A stretch of DNA of 64,000 nt, taken from Blastococcus_B deserti (GTDB lineage: Bacteria > Actinomycetota > Actinomycetes > Mycobacteriales > Geodermatophilaceae). Within the stretch, counting starts at the first letter, position 1; every line of letters starts with the position of its first letter. The stretch spans positions 62,001-126,000 of the forward strand of contig NZ_JBHUHP010000019.1 in assembly GCF_042682525.1 (NCBI RefSeq), in the 5' to 3' direction. The translations under genes and the position numbers were made by a program. The notes beneath the pieces were generated by a model. That model was not told the origin of the DNA, searched no databases, and saw only the letters and a list, made by a program, of their open reading frames with translations. Positions 43,256-51,622 of the stretch are shown in pieces.

Positions 43256-44710
43256 ATGAGCGAGCCCCGCACCACCAACGATCCGGCCGCGCCGCTGCCC
43301 GGCGCCGCCCGCGGCCCGATCCCCGCGCACGGCGAGCCCGAACCGGGCATCGAGGCGTTCGGCTACCGCCAGGAGCTGAAGCGCTCGCTGAGCTTCACCG
43401 ACCTGCTGGTCTACGGGCTGGTCTTCATGGTCCCCATCGCGCCGTTCGGCATCTTCGGCGGCGTCTTCCAGGCCTCGGGCGGCATGGTCGCCCTCGCCTA
43501 CGCGATCGGCATGCTGGCCATGGCGTTCACCGCGGCGTCGTACTCGCAGATGTCGCGCGCCTTCCCGATGGCCGGCTCGGTCTACACGTACGCCGGCCGC
43601 GGCATCGCGCAGCCGGTCGGCTTCATCGCCGGCTGGATGATCCTGCTCGACTACGTGCTGGTCCCCGGCCTGCTCTACCTCATCGCCGCGATCGCGATGA
43701 ACTCGATCGTGACGTCGATCCCGGTGTGGGTCTGGCTGGTCGGCTTCGTCGTCCTCAACACCGTCGTCAACTACATGGGCATCGAGTTCACCGCCCGCAT
43801 CAACAAGCTGATGCTGATCGGTGAGCTGATCGTGCTGGCGATCTTCCTGGTCATCGGCGTCGTCGCCCTGGCGTCCGGCGAGGGGCGCGGCTTCGACTTC
43901 TCGCCGATCTACAACAGCGACACCTTCTCCCTCGAGCTGGTCTTCGGTGCCGTCTCCATCGCCGTCCTCAGCTTCCTCGGCTTCGACGGCATCTCCACGC
44001 TCGCCGAGGAGAACCGGGACGCCGCGCGCTCCCTGGGCAAGTCGATGATCGCCGCCCTGGTGCTGGCCGGGACCCTGTTCATCGTCCAGACGTGGGTCGC
44101 CGCCCTCCTCGTGCCCGACCCGGACACGCTGATCGCCGAGGGCGACGCGGCGGGGACGGCGTTCTACGACGCGGCCGAGGTCGCCGGCGGCGCCTGGCTG
44201 GCCACCCTCACCGCGGTGGCGACGGCGATCGCGTGGGGCTTCGCCAACTCCCTCGTCGCCCAGGCCGCCACCTCGCGGCTGCTGTTCGCGATGGCTCGCG
44301 ACCGCCAGCTCCCGGCGATCCTCGCCAAGGTGGACCCGAAGCACCGCGTGCCCGTCAACGCCACCCTCGTGGTCGCGGTGATCTCCCTGGCGCTCGGCAT
44401 CTACATGAGCCAGCGGGACGACGGCATCACCCTGCTCTCGACGCTGGTCAACTTCGGTGCGATGACGGCGTTCCTGCTGCTGCACGTGTCCGTCGTCTGG
44501 CACTTCATCGTGCGGCGGAAGAGCCGGAACTGGGGGCTGCACCTGGTCGTGCCGGTCATCGGCTTCGCGATCCTCGCCTACGTCGTCTACAACGCGCAGG
44601 TCGCCGCGCAGGAGCTCGGCTTCGTGTGGCTCGGCATCGGCGTCGCGCTGCTGGTCTTCCTGCTGGCCACCGGCCGCAAGCCCGAGCTCCGGGCGGAGGA
44701 GAACCTGTGA
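43256..44710 (+). CDS. APC-family amino acid/amide permease
   Basis: A 484-residue transporter with about twelve membrane helices. Text includes GFIAGWMILLDYVLVPGLLY, YMGIEFTARINKLMLIGELI, SFLGFDGISTLAEENRDAAR (conserved E in helix 6 region) and RLLFAMARDRQLPAILAKVD. It is coupled to an acetamidase/formamidase gene by a 4-nt overlap (GTGA). The pair may take up an amine, amino acid or short amide whose breakdown yields formamide or acetamide. Confidence 0.88.
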   Translation: MSEPRTTNDPAAPLPGAARGPIPAHGEPEPGIEAFGYRQELKRSLSFTDLLVYGLVFMVPIAPFGIFGGVFQASGGMVALAYAIGMLAMAFTAASYSQMSRAFPMAGSVYTYAGRGIAQPVGFIAGWMILLDYVLVPGLLYLIAAIAMNSIVTSIPVWVWLVGFVVLNTVVNYMGIEFTARINKLMLIGELIVLAIFLVIGVVALASGEGRGFDFSPIYNSDTFSLELVFGAVSIAVLSFLGFDGISTLAEENRDAARSLGKSMIAALVLAGTLFIVQTWVAALLVPDPDTLIAEGDAAGTAFYDAAEVAGGAWLATLTAVATAIAWGFANSLVAQAATSRLLFAMARDRQLPAILAKVDPKHRVPVNATLVVAVISLALGIYMSQRDDGITLLSTLVNFGAMTAFLLLHVSVVWHFIVRRKSRNWGLHLVVPVIGFAILAYVVYNAQVAAQELGFVWLGIGVALLVFLLATGRKPELRAEENL

Positions 44711-45750
44711 CGGTCAGCCTCGAGGTCGTCTCCGTCGAACCGGCGCAGGACCAGCTCCGGTACACCTTCGGCGGCGGCGGCGGCGAGCCGCTGGTGCGGG
44801 TGCGCCCGGGCACCGTCGTCGAGCTGGCCACCGAGGACTGCTTCGGCGGCCGCGTCCGCAGCGCCGCCGACCTGCCCAGCCAGGTGTGCGAGTTCCCCTA
44901 CCTCAACCCGGTGACCGGGCCGATCCACGTGGAGGGGGCCGAGCCGGGCGACACCCTGGCCGTGCACCTGGTCGACATCGCGCCGGCGCGCGACTGGGCG
45001 GTGTCCGCGACGTTCCCGCACTTCGGCGCCCTCACCGCGACCCACAACACGGCGATGCTGCACGACCCGCTGGAGGAGGTGGTCTGGGTCTACGAGGTCG
45101 ACCGGGAGCGGGGCACCTGCCTGTTCCGGCCGCGCCGCGGCGGCCCGGAGGTCGAGCTCCCGCTGGACCCGATGCACGGGACGATCGGCGTCGCCCCGGC
45201 CGCCGGCGAGGTCTTCGCCAGCATCACGCCGGGGGCGCACGGCGGGAACATGGACACCCCGGAGATGCGTGCGGGGACGACGGCCTACTTCAACGTGAAC
45301 GTCCCCGGCGGGCTGCTCGCGATCGGTGACGGGCACTGCCGGCAGGGCGAGGGCGAGGTGTGCGGCACGGCCGTGGAGGCCGCGATGCGCACCGTTGTCG
45401 TCGTCGACCTGATCAAGGGCGGCGGCCCGGCGGCACCCCTGGCGTGGCCGCGCATCGAGAGCGACGACTTCCTGATGTCGACGGGCTCGACCCGCCCGCT
45501 CGAGGACGCCTACCGGGTCAGCCAGCACGACCTCGTCACCTGGGCGGCCGAGCTGACCGGCTGGGACACCCTCGACGCCTACCAGCTGGTCAGCCAGGCG
45601 GGGCTCGCGCCGGCCGGCAACGTCGTCGACACCAATTACACGATGGTGGCGAAGCTGGCGAAGAAGCACCTCGGCTCCGCCGCCGTGGTCGCCGACGGGA
45701 TGCACGACCGGCTGCGGGAGACCGCCGCGGCCTACCTCGCCCAGCGCTGA
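44707..45750 (+). CDS. Acetamidase/formamidase
   Basis: A 347-residue amidohydrolase of the FmdA/AmdA family. Conserved text: NPVTGPIHVEGAEPGDTLAV, TPGAHGGNMDTPEMRAGTTA, VNVPGGLLAIGDGHCRQGEG and the C-terminal SQAGLAPAGNVVDTNYTMVA. It hydrolyses formamide or acetamide to ammonia and the acid in the cytoplasm. Start GTG 44707 overlaps the permease stop. It is followed by a strong bidirectional terminator. Confidence 0.9.
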   Translation: MTVSLEVVSVEPAQDQLRYTFGGGGGEPLVRVRPGTVVELATEDCFGGRVRSAADLPSQVCEFPYLNPVTGPIHVEGAEPGDTLAVHLVDIAPARDWAVSATFPHFGALTATHNTAMLHDPLEEVVWVYEVDRERGTCLFRPRRGGPEVELPLDPMHGTIGVAPAAGEVFASITPGAHGGNMDTPEMRAGTTAYFNVNVPGGLLAIGDGHCRQGEGEVCGTAVEAAMRTVVVVDLIKGGGPAAPLAWPRIESDDFLMSTGSTRPLEDAYRVSQHDLVTWAAELTGWDTLDAYQLVSQAGLAPAGNVVDTNYTMVAKLAKKHLGSAAVVADGMHDRLRETAAAYLAQR

Positions 45751-45788
45751 GCCGCGCACCTGTGCCCGCGAGCGGCGGGCGAGGGGTT

Positions 45789-45839
45789 GCGGAGGCTCGT
45801 GCTCCGAGTGCGGACACGACTCGGAGCACGAGCTTCCGC
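45789..45839. terminator. Bidirectional terminator, 21-bp stem
   Basis: Arms 45789-45809 and 45819-45839 match at 20 of 21 positions around a nine-base loop. The hairpin lies midway between the convergent acetamidase and flavoprotein-methyltransferase genes and should stop transcription from both sides. Confidence 0.85.
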
Positions 45840-45859
45840 GGACACGGATCAGCCCCTCC

Positions 45860-47440
45860 TCACCGGTGTCTGCGGGCCACCAGGACGGCGTCGTGGACCG
45901 TGGCCACGTTCCCCTCGTGCGCGTGCGCCGGCCGCGGTCGCGCCTCGGCCACGAGGACGTCCCACTCCCCCGGCTCGAGCGAGGCGGCGACCTCCTCCGC
46001 GGTGAAGAACATGTCGGGCTGGTGCGGCCGGCTCGCCCCGGACTCGAGGTCCTTGGGATGGTGGCCGACGAGCAGCAGGGTCCCGCCGGGCGCGACGGCC
46101 GTCGCCAGCCGGGCGAAGAGCTCCCGCCGCTGCTCCCCGCGCAGGTGCAGGAAGTGCGAGGTCACGAGGTCGTAGGTCCTCGCGTGCGGAGCCCCGGAGG
46201 TGACGTCGGCCAGCCGCCAGTCGATCCGCGCGGCGACGTCCGCTCCCGCGGCGGCGGCGTGGCCCGCCGCCCGCTCCAGCGCGGTGGGTGACAGGTCCAC
46301 CGCGGTCACCCGCCAGCCGCGGGCGGCCAGCCAGATGGCGTCGGCGCCCTCGCCGCAGCCGACGTCGAGGGCCGCGCCGGGTTCGAGCGCCTCGGCGTGC
46401 TCGACGAGCGGGGCGTTCGGGCGGCCGCTCCAGAGCTGCGGGTGCGAGCGGTACTGCTGCTCCCAGTCGTGCTCGCCGTGCGGTGCGTGCCCGTCCTCGC
46501 GGAGCGCCGCGACCGCGAGGCGGGTGTCCTCGGCGATCAGGTCGGCGTTGATCTGCCCCGCGGCGTTCAGCCCGGCGGCGACCGCCCCGATCACCTGGGC
46601 CTGCAGAGTGGTCACGTTCCCGGCCACCCACACGCCCGGGACGGCGGTGGCGCCGGTCGGTTCCGCCGGGACGTAGCTGCCGACCACGGTGCCGTGCATC
46701 TCCAGCTCCGCCGTCTCCAGACCGAGCGAGCGGAGGACGGCCGAGTTCGCGCTGAACCGCGGCGCCACCACCAGGGCCTCCCGTGCGACGACCTCCCCCG
46801 ACGCCAGCCGGACACCGGAGAGGCGTCCGCCGCTGGTCTCCAGCGCCGTCACCTCCCCCTCGACGACCGTCACACCGCGGGCCGTCAGCTGCTCCTGCTC
46901 CTCCTCGCTCGGCGCCGGCCCGGTGTGCCGGAAGAGGGTGACGTCGGCGCTCCACTGCCGCCAGAGCAGCGACGCGTACACGCCCAGCGGGCCGCCGAGG
47001 ACGCCGATCGGCCGGTCCCGCACCTCCCAGCCGTGGCAGTAGGGGCAGTGCAGCACGTCGCTGCCCCACAGCTCGCGGACCCCGGGGACGTCGGGCAGCT
47101 CGTCGGTCAGACCGGTGGTCACCAGCAGCCGCCGGGCGTCCACGGCCCGCCCCTCGGCGAGGTGCACACGGAAGCCGCCGTCGACCCGCTCGGCCCCGGT
47201 CACCGAGCCGGTCGTGACCTCGCCGCCGTAACCGGCCACCTCCTCCCGGCCGACGGCCAGCAGCTCGGCGGGCGGCATGCTCTCGCGCCCCAGGTAGTTG
47301 TGCACGTGCCCGGCAGGGGCGTTGCGCGGCGCACCCGCGTCGACCACCAGCACCCTCCGCCGGGCCCGCGCCAGCGCCAGCGCGCCGCCCAGACCGGCCG
47401 CGCCGCCCCCGACCACCACCACGTCGTACCGCTCGTCCAT
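45860..47440 (-). CDS. Thioredoxin-reductase-like / methyltransferase fusion
   Basis: A 526-residue two-domain protein. Residues 1-320 form a thioredoxin-reductase-type flavoprotein: VVVVGGGAAGLGGALALARA, a redox pair C132/C135 in DVLHCPYCHGWEVRDRPIGV, and PGVWVAGNVTTLQAQVIGAV. The HCPYCHG form is typical of dithiol oxidases such as GliT and HlmI. Residues 322-526 form a class I methyltransferase with ALDVGCGEGADAIWLAARGW and YDLVTSHFLHLRG. The ATG at 47440 follows GAGGAG. It could both oxidise and methylate thiols. It diverges from an XRE-cupin regulator gene. Confidence 0.88.
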   Translation of the reverse strand: MDERYDVVVVGGGAAGLGGALALARARRRVLVVDAGAPRNAPAGHVHNYLGRESMPPAELLAVGREEVAGYGGEVTTGSVTGAERVDGGFRVHLAEGRAVDARRLLVTTGLTDELPDVPGVRELWGSDVLHCPYCHGWEVRDRPIGVLGGPLGVYASLLWRQWSADVTLFRHTGPAPSEEEQEQLTARGVTVVEGEVTALETSGGRLSGVRLASGEVVAREALVVAPRFSANSAVLRSLGLETAELEMHGTVVGSYVPAEPTGATAVPGVWVAGNVTTLQAQVIGAVAAGLNAAGQINADLIAEDTRLAVAALREDGHAPHGEHDWEQQYRSHPQLWSGRPNAPLVEHAEALEPGAALDVGCGEGADAIWLAARGWRVTAVDLSPTALERAAGHAAAAGADVAARIDWRLADVTSGAPHARTYDLVTSHFLHLRGEQRRELFARLATAVAPGGTLLLVGHHPKDLESGASRPHQPDMFFTAEEVAASLEPGEWDVLVAEARPRPAHAHEGNVATVHDAVLVARRHR

Positions 47441-47500
47441 CTGCCTGCTCCTCGCCTCTCGGTGACGCGGACGACTGTCCACCCCGGCGCGGCGCGATGA

Positions 47501-47524
47501 CAACTATGGTTGCCGCTATGGCAA
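47501..47524. promoter_or_regulatory. Overlapping inverted repeats at regulator start
   Basis: Two palindromes share bases: CAAC-tatg-GTTG (47501-47512) and TTGCC-gctat-GGCAA (47510-47524). They sit across the likely start codon of the XRE-cupin gene and 60-80 bases before the divergent fusion gene. This is a plausible site for control of both genes by the XRE protein. Confidence 0.5.
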
Positions 47525-48120
47525 ACGACGAGCCGCTGGACGCCGTGCTCACCGCGGTCGGGCCCCGGTTGCGCGCCCTCCGGCTGGAGCGGAAGGCGAC
47601 GCTCACCCAGTTGTCGGCGAGCACGGGGATCTCGGTGAGCACGCTGTCCCGGCTGGAGTCGGGGCAGCGAAAGCCGACGCTGGAGCTGCTGCTGCCGCTG
47701 GCCCGGGCCCACCAGGTGCCGCTGGACGAGCTGGTCGGCGCCCCCGAGACCGGCGATCCGCGGGTGCAGCCCAGGCCGTTCCAGCGCGGCGGCGTGACCA
47801 TGGTGCCGCTGACCCGGCGGCCGGGCGGCGTCCAGGCGTTCAAGCAGGTCTACCCGCCGCACTGGCCTGGTCACGAGCCCGAGCAGCAGTCCCACGAGGG
47901 CTACGAGTGGCTGTACGTGCTCAACGGTGAGCTCCGTCTGCTGCTCGGCGACCACGACCTGACGCTGCACGCCGGCGAGGTCGCCGAGTTCGACACGCAC
48001 GTGCCGCACGCCCTGGCCACGGGCGACCGCCCGGCCGAGGTGCTCACCCTCTACGGACCCCAGGGCGAGCGGATCCACGTCCGCGCCCGCCCCGTGGGGC
48101 GGCGCGCCGAGGGCGCCTGA
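47518..48120 (+). CDS. XRE regulator with cupin domain
   Basis: About 200 residues. An XRE helix-turn-helix (LTQLSASTGISVSTLSRLES) is followed by a cupin sensor domain (HEGYEWLYVLNGELRLLLGD, AGEVAEFDTHVPHALATGD). Three in-frame ATGs (47497, 47506, 47518) are possible; the last leaves the palindromes mostly upstream and is preferred. Regulators of this layout commonly control the divergent gene, here the flavoprotein-methyltransferase fusion. Confidence 0.85.
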   Translation: MANDEPLDAVLTAVGPRLRALRLERKATLTQLSASTGISVSTLSRLESGQRKPTLELLLPLARAHQVPLDELVGAPETGDPRVQPRPFQRGGVTMVPLTRRPGGVQAFKQVYPPHWPGHEPEQQSHEGYEWLYVLNGELRLLLGDHDLTLHAGEVAEFDTHVPHALATGDRPAEVLTLYGPQGERIHVRARPVGRRAEGA

Positions 48121-48129
48121 CCGCGCCCC

Positions 48130-48915
48130 TCAGGCTGCCTGCGTCGTCGCCGACGACACGGCGGCTGCGGAGACGAACGCCTCCGTGCTCCACCACGCCC
48201 GGTACCGCTCCTCCCCCACCCGCGCGATCAGCCCGGCGGTCTGCGACGTGTGCGCGGCGAGGGCCGCGAACTTGCGATCGAGCCGCGCCCCCGAGCACAC
48301 CTCCACGTGCACCAGGTCGGCGTCGGCGACGGGGGCCGGCGGGCCGCCGTCCATCCAGACGCTCTGCTCGGTGCACAGCCGCCCCCAGCGGGCGAGGAAG
48401 TCCGACGTCAGGGCCGCGTACCACAGCTCCCCGCACGCTCCGCCCTGCTGCCACGCCCGCGTCGTCCACCGCGACACCGCCCGGTGGTCGGAGTGCCCGG
48501 TCAGGCCGTCCGGCCCGAAGGTGACGACCAGGTCCGGCCGGACGTCCTCGAGCAGGCCGGCCACGATCCCGGCGCCCTCCTGCTCCGGCAGGTCGGCGAG
48601 CTCGCCGTCGAGCAGCGGCCGCGACGCCCGCAGCCACCGGTGGTCGGTCACGCCGAGCACGGCGAGGCTGTCGGCCAACTCCTGCTGGCGCACGGCGGCC
48701 AGCCGGGCCGGCGGGAGCGCCTCGGGGTCGTCGGTGCCGCTCTCGCCGCGCGTCGCCGTGGCGACCACCACCCGCCAGCCCGCCGCCGTCAGCGCGGCCA
48801 TGAGGCCCGCGGAGAGGTAGGCCTCGTCATCGGGGTGCGCCCACACGCCCAGCAGGGTGGGGGCTGGGTGGCCCTCCCGGGGCACGGGCCGCAGGAGCCC
48901 GTGGCCGGCGCTCAT
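48130..48915 (-). CDS. PIG-L family deacetylase
   Basis: A 261-residue zinc-dependent N-deacetylase. Metal and catalytic motif LLGVWAHPDDEAYLSAGLMA (H27, D29, D30) and the third ligand in TGHSDHRAVSRWTT are present. Relatives include MshB and Mca of mycothiol metabolism, but the C-terminal part does not let me assign either. The start overlaps the stop of the GNAT gene (ATGA), so the two act together, perhaps as a deacetylase/acetyltransferase pair. Confidence 0.86.
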   Translation of the reverse strand: MSAGHGLLRPVPREGHPAPTLLGVWAHPDDEAYLSAGLMAALTAAGWRVVVATATRGESGTDDPEALPPARLAAVRQQELADSLAVLGVTDHRWLRASRPLLDGELADLPEQEGAGIVAGLLEDVRPDLVVTFGPDGLTGHSDHRAVSRWTTRAWQQGGACGELWYAALTSDFLARWGRLCTEQSVWMDGGPPAPVADADLVHVEVCSGARLDRKFAALAAHTSQTAGLIARVGEERYRAWWSTEAFVSAAAVSSATTQAA

Positions 48916-49526
48916 GCCGCACCCCGGGTCGTCGCGCGCCGCCGGGCGGACCGGGCGACCCTCGCCACGCGGGTCGCGTCCAGCGGGGGCAGTTCGGGCA
49001 GCCTCGACGTCCCCTCCAGGACGTCGTGGTGCAGCTCCAACGTCGCGCCGAGCGGCGCGGCGAGCCGGCGGATCCGCTCGTTGGCCGGGTCCAGCACCCA
49101 GTACAGCGAGCCGACGTCGGTGTCGCGAGCGGCGGCGGCGACCACCTCGAGCAGCAGCCGCCCCAGGCCGTGGCCCTGGAACCGGTCGACGACGTCGAGG
49201 GCGACCTCCGCCGTCCCGGGCCGGTCCGCCAGGGCCACGTAGCGGCCCAGCCCGACCGCCTCGCCACCGACCTCGGCGACCCAGCAGCCGTGCACGACGT
49301 GATCGACGTCGGCCAGCCGGCGCAGCATCGAGTCGTCGAGCGCGGGGACCGCGGTGAGGAAACGCATCCGCCGCGACTGCGGCGACATGCCGCCGAACAC
49401 CTCCAGGACCGGGGCGGTCTCCATGCGTCCCAGCGGCCGCACCGTCACGTCGGGCAGCAGCAGACCCGGCCGGTCGCCGACCCGCAGGACCAGTGACCCG
49501 TCGGTCGCCATCGCCATGGCGAACAT
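48912..49526 (-). CDS. GNAT family acetyltransferase
   Basis: A 204-residue N-acetyltransferase. The acetyl-CoA pyrophosphate-binding motif is VVDRFQGHGLGRLLLEVVAA, with VGLGRYVALADRPGTAEVAL as strand 4. The start is set at ATG 49526, because AAGGAG lies six bases before it; the ATG six bases earlier would abut the site. It is co-translated with the PIG-L gene and diverges from the OsmC gene over 180 bp. Confidence 0.85.
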   Translation of the reverse strand: MFAMAMATDGSLVLRVGDRPGLLLPDVTVRPLGRMETAPVLEVFGGMSPQSRRMRFLTAVPALDDSMLRRLADVDHVVHGCWVAEVGGEAVGLGRYVALADRPGTAEVALDVVDRFQGHGLGRLLLEVVAAAARDTDVGSLYWVLDPANERIRRLAAPLGATLELHHDVLEGTSRLPELPPLDATRVARVARSARRRATTRGAA

Positions 49527-49706
49527 GTCCATCTCCTTGGCCCGGCGGATCGGGGGTGGAGCCGGGTTGCCGGCAAGGGTGCGGGCCGCGCCTTCTCTCG
49601 ACCTTCCGCGCCGTCCGGGGCGCGAACGGGGGGGCGGAAGGCCCGGGGAAGGCGGCGTTGACAGCGTCCGCGTCGTCCACAGCAACCCCGTGAAGGAGCA
49701 CCTGAC

Positions 49707-50279
49707 ATGACCCAGACCGCAGCCCGCCCGGCCCGCAACGGCGTGGACGTCCCGACGCTGTTCGCGACGCTGGACGCGGTGAAGGGCGCCCCGCAGCTCG
49801 CCGACTTCCGCTTCCGCGCCCACAACACCTGGGTGAGCGGCACCCACAACCGCACGACGATCCAGGGTTTCTACGGCGCGGGGCAGGAGGACACCAGCCG
49901 TGCCGAGCCGTTCGTCTACGACGCCGACCACCCGACGGTCCTGGTCGGCACGGGTCAGGGGCCGACCCCGGTCGAGTTCCTGCTGCACGCCATCGCGGCC
50001 TGCCTCACCTCGGGCCTGGCGAACATCGCCGCCGCCCGCGGCATCACGCTGCACCGGGTCGAGTCGACCGTGGAGGGCGACCTCAACCTGCTGGGCATCC
50101 TCGGTTTCTCGGACGACGTGCGGAACGGCTATCGGCAGATCCGCGTGCACTTCGAGATCGAGGGTGACGCGCCGCCCGAGAAGCTGGCCGCGCTCGTGGA
50201 GCAGTCGCGCCGCCGCTCCGCGGTCTACGACGTCCTGACCAACGGCACCGACGTCGTCGTGGATGTCACCACCCCCTGA
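49707..50279 (+). CDS. OsmC-family protein with one conserved Cys
   Basis: A 190-residue OsmC/Ohr-fold protein. The first conserved Cys is C99 in EFLLHAIAACLTSGLANIAA. The second, normally in a CPVxxxL context, is replaced by Ser171 in SRRRSAVYDVLTNG, and no other Cys exists. Classical Ohr/OsmC peroxidases need both, so this one probably acts by another mechanism or with an external thiol. GAAGGAG precedes the ATG. It begins an operon with two flavoprotein genes. Confidence 0.85.
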   Translation: MTQTAARPARNGVDVPTLFATLDAVKGAPQLADFRFRAHNTWVSGTHNRTTIQGFYGAGQEDTSRAEPFVYDADHPTVLVGTGQGPTPVEFLLHAIAACLTSGLANIAAARGITLHRVESTVEGDLNLLGILGFSDDVRNGYRQIRVHFEIEGDAPPEKLAALVEQSRRRSAVYDVLTNGTDVVVDVTTP

Positions 50280-50359
50280 GCGGACCGCCGCTCCTCGCAC
50301 CCAGGCCGGCCCGTCCCCGCCGCGGGCCGGGCCGGCCGCCCTTCCTCCCGGAGCTCGCC

Positions 50360-51622
50360 ATGACCACCGTTCCCGTCGCCGTCGTGGGGGCCGGCCAGGC
50401 CGGCCTCGCGGTCAGCAGGCTGCTGACGGAAGCCGGCGTCGACCACGTCGTCCTCGAGCGGGGGCGCCGGGCACAGCGCTGGCGCTCCCGCCCGTGGGAG
50501 TCGCTCCGGCTGCTCACCCCCAACTGGATGAGTCGGCTGCCCGGCTGGGAGTACAGCGGCGAGGACCCGTCCGGCTTCATGCCGGCCCGCGAGGTGGCCG
50601 GTTACCTCTCCGCCTACTCCGCGTCGTTCGCCGCCCCGGTCGTCGAGCAGGCCGAGGTCGTGTCCGTCCGCCCGGCGGGCGGGGCCTACCGGGTCACCAC
50701 GACCGCCGGAACCTGGACGGCGCGCTCGGTGGTGGTCGCCACCGGGTGGGCGGACCAGCCCTTCGTCCCGCCCGCCTCCGCCGGACTGGGGTCCGACGTC
50801 GTCCAGCAGACCGCGGCCACCTACCGCAGCGTCGCCGGCCTCCCGGACGGCGGCGTCCTGGTGGTCGGCGCCTCGGCCTCCGGCGTGCAGCTGGCCGACG
50901 AGATCGCCGCCGCCGGCCGCCGGGTCGTGCTCTCCGTCGGCACCCACACCCGGGTGCCGCGCCGCTACCGCGGCATGGACGTCCTCTGGTGGCTCGACAG
51001 CATGGGGCTGCTCGCCCGACGGGTCCGGACGCAGGTCGCACCGAGCACCGCCGCCGACCCGTCCCTGCAGCTCGTCGGCCGCGCCGACGGCCGCGATGTC
51101 GATCTGCCGTCCCTGGAGGGCCGAGGGGTGGAGCTGGTCGGCCGGCTGCAGAGCGCCGAGGGCAGGCACCTGCGGTTCGCCGACGACCTGGCCCGGACGA
51201 CGGCCGTCGCCGACGAGCGCCTCGCCGCCCTCCTCTCCCGCATCGACGCCTACGCCCACGCCGTCGGCCTCGACGACGAGATCCTCCCCGCGCCGGCTCG
51301 CCCCGCCGGGATCCGGCCGGGCGAGCAGCTCACCGATCTGGACCTGGCGCGCGCCGGCATCCGTGCCGTCGTGTGGGCCACCGGTTACCGGCGCTCCTAC
51401 CCGTGGCTGGAGGTGCCCGTCCTCGACGCCGCAGGGGAGATCCGCCACGTGCACGGCACGACGGCGTCGCCCGGGCTGCACGTCGTCGGCATGCGGCTGC
51501 AGACCCGGCGCAACTCCACTTTCATCGACGGGGTCCGGCACGACGCGGCAGCGGTCGTCGGCCGGGTCCTCGACGAGCTCGGGGCGCGCCCGGCGCGCCT
51601 GTCCGTCTGGAGCGCGGCATGA
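50360..51622 (+). CDS. Flavin monooxygenase-like NAD(P)/FAD oxidoreductase
   Basis: A 420-residue flavoprotein. The FAD-binding motif is VAVVGAGQAGLAVSRLLTEA and the NAD(P) motif GGVLVVGASASGVQLADEIA, with WATGYRRSYPWLEVP near the end. It belongs to the FMO-like single-component monooxygenases (CzcO type). The stop overlaps the next flavoprotein gene by 4 nt. Joint synthesis with an OsmC protein suggests oxidation of a hydrophobic or sulfur substrate, which is unproven. Confidence 0.87.
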   Translation: MTTVPVAVVGAGQAGLAVSRLLTEAGVDHVVLERGRRAQRWRSRPWESLRLLTPNWMSRLPGWEYSGEDPSGFMPAREVAGYLSAYSASFAAPVVEQAEVVSVRPAGGAYRVTTTAGTWTARSVVVATGWADQPFVPPASAGLGSDVVQQTAATYRSVAGLPDGGVLVVGASASGVQLADEIAAAGRRVVLSVGTHTRVPRRYRGMDVLWWLDSMGLLARRVRTQVAPSTAADPSLQLVGRADGRDVDLPSLEGRGVELVGRLQSAEGRHLRFADDLARTTAVADERLAALLSRIDAYAHAVGLDDEILPAPARPAGIRPGEQLTDLDLARAGIRAVVWATGYRRSYPWLEVPVLDAAGEIRHVHGTTASPGLHVVGMRLQTRRNSTFIDGVRHDAAAVVGRVLDELGARPARLSVWSAA

